DNA from: Lactiplantibacillus plantarum EGD-AQ4
GTDB taxonomy: Bacteria > Bacillota > Bacilli > Lactobacillales > Lactobacillaceae
Direction of reading: 5' to 3'
Length of the DNA: 64,000 bases
Assembly (NCBI RefSeq): GCF_000463075.2
Contig: NZ_AVAQ01000049.1
Location: forward strand, 62,001-126,000
Of this stretch, positions 58,462 to 64,000 are shown one piece after another. The notes beneath the pieces are model-generated. The model was not told the DNA's origin, searched no databases, and saw only the letters and a list, made by a program, of their open reading frames with translations. The stretch's first letter is position 1; each line of letters starts with the position of its first letter. A program made the position numbers and the translations under genes.

Positions 58462-60459
58462 TTATTTCAAGCTCAAATAAGCTTTTACAATGTTATCAGT
58501 ATTGAAGCCATACTTATCCAACACCAACTCACCAGGTGCAGATGCACCGAAACGATCGACACCAATTTTGACACCACTATCACCTGCAAATTGATCCCAG
58601 CCAAATGTTGAGCCAGCTTCAATTGTTACCCTTTTAGTCACTGAGTTTGGCAGTACACTTGCACGGTACTCTGGCGATTGTTGTGCGAATCGATCAAAGC
58701 TAGGAATCGAAACTACCGCAACGTCCTGATTCTGATTGATTAACTGTTGTTGCGCTTCTATGGCCAAATTAACTTCTGAGCCCGTCGCAATCAAAAGACC
58801 ATCTGGTGTCGGATTTTGCGATCCACTGACAACATAGCCACCCTTTTCAACACCTGCAAAAGCAGTGTCCGCTGATACTGGTAATGTTTTTAAAGCCTGC
58901 CGACTCAATACCAAGACAGTTGGCTTATCCGTTGTCCGCAACGCCTGTTCCCAAGCAGCCGAAGTCTCATTACCATCAGCTGGACGGATCACTTGGACAT
59001 TCGGCATGCAACGTAAACTTGCTAATTGTTCAATTGGCTCATGCGTTGGACCGTCCTCACCAACTGCAATCGAGTCATGTGTTAAGACATAGATAACCGG
59101 TGCATGTTGTAACGCTGATAACCGCACCGCCGCCCGTAGGTAATCAGTGAAGACGAAGAAGGTGCCACCAAAGACTCGCGTCCCACCATGGAGAACAATT
59201 CCATTCATAGCTGCAGCCATTTCAAATTCACGAACGCCAAACCAGATATTACAACCATCATAAGAATCTGGCTGAAAGTCTTTATTCTCTGAGATCATCG
59301 TTTTATTTGAACTGGATAAGTCAGCTGCACCACCCCAAAGGAACGGAATTGACTTTGCGACCTCGTTAATCGCCTTGGAACTTGCCGCACGACTAGCTAA
59401 AGCATCGCCTGCCTGGTAATGCGGTAAAATCTCTTTTAGGTTAGTCGGCATTTCATCCATAAATGCAACTTTCAGCGCTTGCGCCTGTTCTGGGTACTTA
59501 GCCTCATATCGTTTGAATAGTTGGTGCCACTGCTGTTCCGCATGAGCGCCATTATCCTGAATTGTTGCTTCAAACCGATCTGTAACGGCTTCTGGTACTT
59601 CAAAATCTGAGTAATTCCAGTCATATACTTTTTCAGCCGCTTTAATTCCGTCCTCACCAATCGGATTCCCGTGCACCGCATTAGTACCCTGCTTTGGTGC
59701 ACCGTAGCCAATTACCGTCTTCACTTCTATCAAGGAAGGCTGATCAGTTGTCTTCTTAGCTAACTCAATTGCGGCATTAATTGCATTAAGATCATTGCCA
59801 TCTTCAACAACTAAATGTTGCCAGCCATAAGCTTCAAATCGATCACCAACATTCTCCGTAAAAGCTTGTGACGTTCTACCGTCTAAGGAAATTCCATTTG
59901 AATCATATAAAGCAATTAATTTTCCTAGCTTGAGGTGACCCGCTAGTGACCCAGCTTCATGGGAAATGCCTTCCATCAAATCCCCATCGCCAACAATGGT
60001 GTAAGTATAATGATCGATGATTGGAAAATTAGGTTGATTATACTGAGCAGCCAAGTGCGCTTCTGCCATCGCCATCCCCACTGCCATACCAAAACCTTGT
60101 CCTAATGGTCCGGTCGTCACCTCAACGCCATCGGTATGTCCGTATTCTGGATGTCCCGGGGTTCGACTATTCCATTGCCGAAAGTGTTTCAGATCATCAA
60201 TTGAGACATCATATCCGGCTAAGTGCAATAAACTGTATAGCATCGCTGAACCATGGCCGGCTGAAAGAATAAACCGATCGCGGTTAATCCAGTCCATATG
60301 GGTCTGCGGGTTAACCTTCAAGTGTTTCGTCCATAGTACGTATGCCATTGGGGCCGCCCCCATCGGCAGACCCGGGTGCCCCGAATTAGCCTTCTGAATT
60401 GCTTCAATACTTAGCGTCCGAATCGTATTCACGCCCAGTTCATCAACTTTATCAAACAT
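58462..60459 (-). CDS. tkt: Transketolase
   Basis: 665 residues from the ATG at 60459 preceded by GGAGGTAA; the longer frame to 60528 overlaps the transaldolase gene. It transfers two-carbon units between ketose and aldose phosphates using thiamine diphosphate. Seen are [18 protein letters not shown], the cofactor motif GDGDLMEG with DSN after it, and the Pyr-domain [11 protein letters not shown] with its catalytic Glu. Full-length, not the split archaeal form. It is last in an operon from the PTS genes, so it works on carbon from that sugar, not as the housekeeping copy. Confidence 0.95.
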   Translation of the reverse strand: MFDKVDELGVNTIRTLSIEAIQKANSGHPGLPMGAAPMAYVLWTKHLKVNPQTHMDWINRDRFILSAGHGSAMLYSLLHLAGYDVSIDDLKHFRQWNSRTPGHPEYGHTDGVEVTTGPLGQGFGMAVGMAMAEAHLAAQYNQPNFPIIDHYTYTIVGDGDLMEGISHEAGSLAGHLKLGKLIALYDSNGISLDGRTSQAFTENVGDRFEAYGWQHLVVEDGNDLNAINAAIELAKKTTDQPSLIEVKTVIGYGAPKQGTNAVHGNPIGEDGIKAAEKVYDWNYSDFEVPEAVTDRFEATIQDNGAHAEQQWHQLFKRYEAKYPEQAQALKVAFMDEMPTNLKEILPHYQAGDALASRAASSKAINEVAKSIPFLWGGAADLSSSNKTMISENKDFQPDSYDGCNIWFGVREFEMAAAMNGIVLHGGTRVFGGTFFVFTDYLRAAVRLSALQHAPVIYVLTHDSIAVGEDGPTHEPIEQLASLRCMPNVQVIRPADGNETSAAWEQALRTTDKPTVLVLSRQALKTLPVSADTAFAGVEKGGYVVSGSQNPTPDGLLIATGSEVNLAIEAQQQLINQNQDVAVVSIPSFDRFAQQSPEYRASVLPNSVTKRVTIEAGSTFGWDQFAGDSGVKIGVDRFGASAPGELVLDKYGFNTDNIVKAYLSLK

Positions 60460-60487
60460 TACCTTACCTCCTAAGCCGTCACAACAA

Positions 60488-61141
60488 TTACTTTTGCGTT
60501 TCTTGAAACTTCTTCCAGTCAGCAGCAAAACTTGCCAAGCCTTTATCCGTTAATGGATGTGACCACAGCTTGCCGAAGACAGCTGCTGGAATCGTGGCAA
60601 TGTCAGCACCAGCCAACGCGGCTTCTTGAACGTGTTGTGGCCCCCGCACGCTGGCCGCAATAATTTCAGTCTTAAATCCATAAGTATCTAGGACTTGCCG
60701 TAAATCCTTAACTAGCTGAATACCATTTCCACCAATGTCGTCCAAGCGGCCTAAGAATGGCGAGATATAAGTTGCCCCTGCTTTGGCTGCAAGTAAGCCT
60801 TGTGACACAGAAAATACAAGCGTTACATTGGTCTTAATTCCTTCATCACTTAAGACCTTTACCGCCTTAAGTCCCTCTTCAGTCATTGGAATTTTAGCGA
60901 CGATGTTTGAGGCCCATTTAACTTCATTACGTGCTTGTTCAATCATTTCTTCAGCCTTGGTTGCCGTTACTTCAGCCGAAACCGGGCCTGACACGATCTG
61001 CGTAATCTCTTTAATAACGGTTTCAAAATCGCGACCTTCACGAGAAACTAACGTCGGATTGGTTGTCACGCCATCTACTAGCCCTAACGCTGCAAAATGT
61101 TTGATGTCTTCGGTGTTGGCTGTGTCTAAGAAAAATTTCAT
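60488..61141 (-). CDS. FSA-type transaldolase
   Basis: 217 residues, the short length of the transaldolase/fructose-6-phosphate aldolase (TalC/FSA/MipB) family. [14 protein letters not shown] and [13 protein letters not shown] at the N terminus, Schiff-base Lys83 in IVAKIPMT, then NVTLVFS and [13 protein letters not shown]. It can be a true transaldolase or an aldolase splitting a C6 ketose phosphate; the family does not let these be told apart by sequence alone. ATG with AAGGAGAG; overlaps the HAD gene by 4 bases (ATGA) and is followed by transketolase after 28 bases. Confidence 0.9.
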   Translation of the reverse strand: MKFFLDTANTEDIKHFAALGLVDGVTTNPTLVSREGRDFETVIKEITQIVSGPVSAEVTATKAEEMIEQARNEVKWASNIVAKIPMTEEGLKAVKVLSDEGIKTNVTLVFSVSQGLLAAKAGATYISPFLGRLDDIGGNGIQLVKDLRQVLDTYGFKTEIIAASVRGPQHVQEAALAGADIATIPAAVFGKLWSHPLTDKGLASFAADWKKFQETQK

Positions 61142-61869
61142 TGATTGTGCTCTCCTTTAAAAAAATACGAATATATTTTTGACAGTTCCTGTGGACTGTT
61201 AATGATTAAATCCGGTTTAGCTTCAAATCTAGAATGTCTATTCCGATGATTAAACCAAACTGTTTTTAATCCCGCTGTTTTTGCCCCATAAATATCACTA
61301 TAAAAGTTATCGCCAACATATAATGCACAATTTGATTCAATTTGTTCATCACCAAGTGCTTTTTCAAAAATTCGTCTATCAGGTTTTGAAAAGCTGTAAT
61401 CCCCTGATATTAAAATGTTTTTTTGAAGAAAAGCATTTTCTAAGCCTAATGAAACAATTTTGTCTCTTTGATGTTTGTGATCTCCATTCGAGATTATCCC
61501 TACTGAGACATTGATAGCTCTCAAAGATGAAATTAATTGTGGAATTTGCGAGAAAGGTTTAATATTCTCTAATTCATCGTTATAAATTCGTTGAAAATTT
61601 AAAATACTTCGAGAATCAATATCACTTTCCCTTATGTTATTTAATGTGTCTGACATGCGTTTTATCCACATCTCTTCAATGGAAATTTGCTTTTCTTCGT
61701 ATTTAGGAAAAACGCTATCAGAACACGTTCTAAATATTTTAAAGATTCTCTCATAACGACTATTATTTGTAATTACAATACTTGGAAAAGCCTTCTTAAA
61801 CGCTGCCTTAAATGGCAAGAGCTGATCATATAATGTATCATCAACATCAAAGTAAACTGCCCTTATCAT
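61138..61869 (-). CDS. HAD-family hydrolase, AT-rich
   Basis: 243 residues of the C1-cap HAD type: motif [11 protein letters not shown], motif II ISNGD, motif [15 protein letters not shown] and motif [19 protein letters not shown]. It could remove phosphate from a sugar phosphate or nucleotide (YjjG-like). The base composition is visibly more AT-rich than that of the transaldolase and transketolase next to it, with codons such as AAT, ATA and TTT, so it may have been acquired separately. Site GGGAG; ends in the ATGA overlap with the transaldolase start. Confidence 0.85.
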   Translation of the reverse strand: MIRAVYFDVDDTLYDQLLPFKAAFKKAFPSIVITNNSRYERIFKIFRTCSDSVFPKYEEKQISIEEMWIKRMSDTLNNIRESDIDSRSILNFQRIYNDELENIKPFSQIPQLISSLRAINVSVGIISNGDHKHQRDKIVSLGLENAFLQKNILISGDYSFSKPDRRIFEKALGDEQIESNCALYVGDNFYSDIYGAKTAGLKTVWFNHRNRHSRFEAKPDLIINSPQELSKIYSYFFKGEHNQ

Positions 61870-61912
61870 GTATTAATACTCCCTATTAAAATATAAAAGT
61901 TTGCGTAAGTAA

Positions 61913-63187
61913 TTACACATTCTCAATGGCAGTTGTAAGTCCTGTTAAGTTTAAATCTTTAACATATTGAAGAATTGGACGCTTGATATGTTCAATAACA
62001 AAACGTTGCCCATCGATATTATTTGCCAACAAATTCTTATATAATTTTGAAATTTCACGTTTTACTTCAGGGTCATTGAATGCATAATGACCAGAAATAT
62101 CTAAGATTTCAGCTGAAAGTTTTTTATCTTTAAGAATATCTTCAACCTGTAAGTTAGTATCGTCGCCCTCCATCCATTTGCGCCAACGTTCTGTCCGAAT
62201 TGCCTTATCCAAGAGCACCGCATGCAGATTGGAGGCCTTGTCAATTAATCCTTCTTTTTCAAGACGTTGTTCTACCTGAACCAACTTCAGATAAGCACGT
62301 GTTTCTTCAGTACCATATTGAGGAGCAACATTTGCTGCCGTAATATGAGCCGGATTATGCAGCAACAACGTTTCGTCATTCATATAATCAGCATTGTGTT
62401 CCTTCAACCCAACGCCATACTTTTTCGCCATTGTTGACAGATCAATAGCATTCGCATAATTCCAATGTCCTACCTGTTCGGTCAAGCGAGTCAAAGTCCC
62501 AGTTTGTCCAACGATAAATGTAGGCATAGGTAAGTCACGCTTATTCAACTCAACTTTCAATCGTTGAATAAAATCTTCATAACGACTTGTTGTAGTCAAG
62601 CCACCATTCGTTTCTTCGGTTCCTACTTCATACCCAATTTCCGGTAAACCGCGATTTTTACGCTCATTTTCACAATATTCGAGCAATTCGACAGTCCATT
62701 TAATAACTTTATCTAGATCCACCACTTTTCCCATTTGGAACGGATCTTTTGTTGGGTCAATCATCAGCAAATCAAATCCAGCTTCAATATCAGCTAAGTA
62801 TGATTTTTTTGCCAGTTCCATAGCTTCTTCAACTGGTAAGTGTGCGTTTCTTTCTTCATCACGCTGCCATGGACCACCATGATCACGACACAGATAATAA
62901 AGCCCCTTAAAATCAACGTTATCTGCTTCTTTTTTAATATCAGCAGCAAAGCGTTTTTGGTCCCAGCCATTGACATAGCCACCGCCCAGTTCGTCTTTAT
63001 CAACTTGATTACGACTTGCGATAAACATCAACGGAAAATCTTCATCCCTTGCCAATTCAAAGCTAGCTTGAAGCAAGTTTGAGGACATTGGTCCAATACC
63101 AACTAATGTTGAATAGCGACCTTTATCCTGTAGCTTCAACATATTTAGAACTGATTGTTTAATCGATAATCCATTTGATTTTGTCAT
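61913..63187 (-). CDS. GatZ/KbaZ-like protein (tagatose-bisphosphate aldolase family, non-catalytic-type subunit)
   Basis: 424 residues from the ATG at 63187 after GGAGGG; the open frame goes 5 codons further. The family contains GatZ and KbaZ, which support the class II tagatose-1,6-bisphosphate aldolase GatY/KbaY, and, by more recent work, members with their own sugar-phosphate epimerase activity. GGYVNGWDQKRF, LCRDHGGPWQRDEE and EVGTEETNGG are conserved points, and acidic and histidine residues there could bind metal. No GatY-like gene is beside it, so a separate enzyme role is possible. It follows EIIB by 18 bases. Confidence 0.82.
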   Translation of the reverse strand: MTKSNGLSIKQSVLNMLKLQDKGRYSTLVGIGPMSSNLLQASFELARDEDFPLMFIASRNQVDKDELGGGYVNGWDQKRFAADIKKEADNVDFKGLYYLCRDHGGPWQRDEERNAHLPVEEAMELAKKSYLADIEAGFDLLMIDPTKDPFQMGKVVDLDKVIKWTVELLEYCENERKNRGLPEIGYEVGTEETNGGLTTTSRYEDFIQRLKVELNKRDLPMPTFIVGQTGTLTRLTEQVGHWNYANAIDLSTMAKKYGVGLKEHNADYMNDETLLLHNPAHITAANVAPQYGTEETRAYLKLVQVEQRLEKEGLIDKASNLHAVLLDKAIRTERWRKWMEGDDTNLQVEDILKDKKLSAEILDISGHYAFNDPEVKREISKLYKNLLANNIDGQRFVIEHIKRPILQYVKDLNLTGLTTAIENV

Positions 63188-63205
63188 TATGAAACCCTCC
63201 AAGAA

Positions 63206-63511
63206 TTATTTTGCGGCTTGTAACTTTGTCATCAATACATCTGATTTGGAAATGATTTGAGTTGCACTCAATTGAACAACTTTCTTCCCGGAAAAGCGTT
63301 CTTTTCCACTAATATTAGTGTCATTTGTCAGCACAACAAAATCTGCTTCTTTAATATCATTATTACTCAGTTGATTTTCAGGGCCTGAACTCCCCTGTGT
63401 TTCAATTTTGACCTCAAATCCAAATTTCTTAGCTGCCTGTTCCAGTGCCTCTGCCGCCATATACGTATGAGCTACCCCACTGGGACAAGACGTTACTCCG
63501 ACAATCTTCAT
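63206..63511 (-). CDS. PTS EIIB, fructose family
   Basis: 101 residues. VTSCPSGVAHTYMAAEAL carries the phosphocysteine Cys9 of fructose-type EIIB. A single-domain subunit, with separate EIIC downstream-in-sequence but upstream in the operon (45 bases). EIIA is not in the window. It passes phosphate to a ketose or related sugar. AAGGAGTTG site. Confidence 0.92.
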   Translation of the reverse strand: MKIVGVTSCPSGVAHTYMAAEALEQAAKKFGFEVKIETQGSSGPENQLSNNDIKEADFVVLTNDTNISGKERFSGKKVVQLSATQIISKSDVLMTKLQAAK

Positions 63512-63556
63512 TTATCTCAACTCCTTTAAATAATAATCTAACCATCAATAGTTCCG

Positions 63557-64000
63557 TTAAAACTGTTTAATATCAAAGTCTAAATCTTCATCATCTTCAG
63601 TTTTAAACTTCGATCCATCCACATATGCTTTTTTAGTAAGTCCTACAATTGACGCGGTAACTAAGGAACCTACCACCACTGCAAGAATATAACCTAGTCG
63701 ATTCTCAACAACGGGCAAAGTTATCAATCCTCCCCATGGAGCATGGTTCAAGCATCCAAGCATGAAAGAAATAACGCATGACACTGCTGCACCAATTGTA
63801 TTCGCAGGAATAACATGCAGCGGATCTGATGTGGCAAAAGGAATCGCTCCTTCTGTAATTCCACAAAAGCCCATCAAAAGTGCTGCCTTTCCAGAATCAC
63901 GCTCAGCAGGACTGAATTTCTTTTTAAAAATCAGTGTTGCAATACCTAGACCAATTGGTGGAACACAGATTGCTGAACCCACACCTCCCATTAAATAAGG
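63557..64000 (-). CDS. PTS EIIC, fructose family, C-terminal part (cut by window edge)
   Basis: The frame is open through the right edge; 147 codons before the stop are visible. LMGGVGSAICVPPIGLGIATLIFKKKFS and GFCGITEGAIPFA are the fructose-family EIIC signature (GITEGAIPF). Membrane segments at about 1-22, 45-70 and 85-115 of the visible part. It begins the operon seen here, before EIIB, GatZ-like, HAD, transaldolase and transketolase. The acidic tail (KTEDDEDLDFDIKQF) has no domain attached. Confidence 0.9.
   Translation of the reverse strand, partial: PYLMGGVGSAICVPPIGLGIATLIFKKKFSPAERDSGKAALLMGFCGITEGAIPFATSDPLHVIPANTIGAAVSCVISFMLGCLNHAPWGGLITLPVVENRLGYILAVVVGSLVTASIVGLTKKAYVDGSKFKTEDDEDLDFDIKQF

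Noticed and set aside
58462-60459. Link of the transketolase to apiose use (apulose 4-phosphate transketolase)
   Set aside because: That enzyme is of the split type as far as I know, while this one is full-length; the apiosidase-like gene is 14 kb away in another unit.

Overview
The window looks like chromosome of a plant-associated lactobacillus of the Lactiplantibacillus plantarum group. The DNA is of low to moderate GC, ribosome binding sites are strong GGAGG types, catabolite-response (cre) boxes are frequent, PTS genes are many, and the gene order resembles what I remember of the sugar-utilisation island of L. plantarum. The species call is from protein likeness and recalled gene order, not from a search. 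I see no rRNA, tRNA, insertion sequence, phage gene or CRISPR array. Almost everything is accessory carbon catabolism arranged as small cassettes, each with its own regulator.

Region by region. (1) 1-4541: a GPH-type sugar symporter cut by the left edge, aldose 1-epimerase, a LacI repressor and a YghZ-type aldo-keto reductase. (2) 4734-5102: a small flavin-binding PNPOx-like protein. (3) 5175-18641: a glycoside cassette with an MFS permease, a GH2 glycosidase, two AraC regulators, and a GH3, GH78 (alpha-L-rhamnosidase), GH43 and esterase series. All enzymes lack signal peptides, so glycosides are cut inside the cell. (4) 18742-32272: a shikimate/quinate module with a three-domain flavoprotein reductase, its flavin transferase ApbE, dehydroquinase, three YdiB-like shikimate/quinate dehydrogenases, an SDR, a xylose-isomerase-fold protein, two LysR regulators and two MFS permeases. 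(5) 32516-34426: a GntR regulator, an esterase and a small membrane protein. (6) 34651-39089: a lactose/cellobiose-family EIIC with MurQ, a BadF-type sugar kinase and MupG, which reads as a cassette for cell-wall (MurNAc-containing) sugars. (7) 39345-50183: beta-glucosides, with two GH1 phospho-beta-glucosidases, a LacI regulator, an apiosidase-like protein, a decayed beta-glucoside PTS gene, and an intact PTS with a LicT/BglG antiterminator and two RAT-terminator switches. (8) 50228-57502: alpha-glucosides, with a GH65 phosphorylase, LacI, an SLC45-like permease and a GH31 alpha-glucosidase. (9) 57570-64000: a Cof-type phosphatase, then an operon of fructose-family PTS EIIC (cut by the right edge), EIIB, a GatZ/KbaZ-like protein, a HAD hydrolase, an FSA-type transaldolase and a transketolase.

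The most interesting part is region 4. Dehydrogenases that make NADH from quinate or shikimate sit beside a soluble reductase that has its own NAD(P)H-FMN domain and a covalent-FMN motif, but lacks the residues that bind fumarate. The set looks like an intracellular redox loop in which plant cyclitol acids, or compounds made from them, serve as terminal electron acceptors. Old biochemical work on lactobacilli that reduce quinate and shikimate fits this. Assignment of the individual steps is inference.
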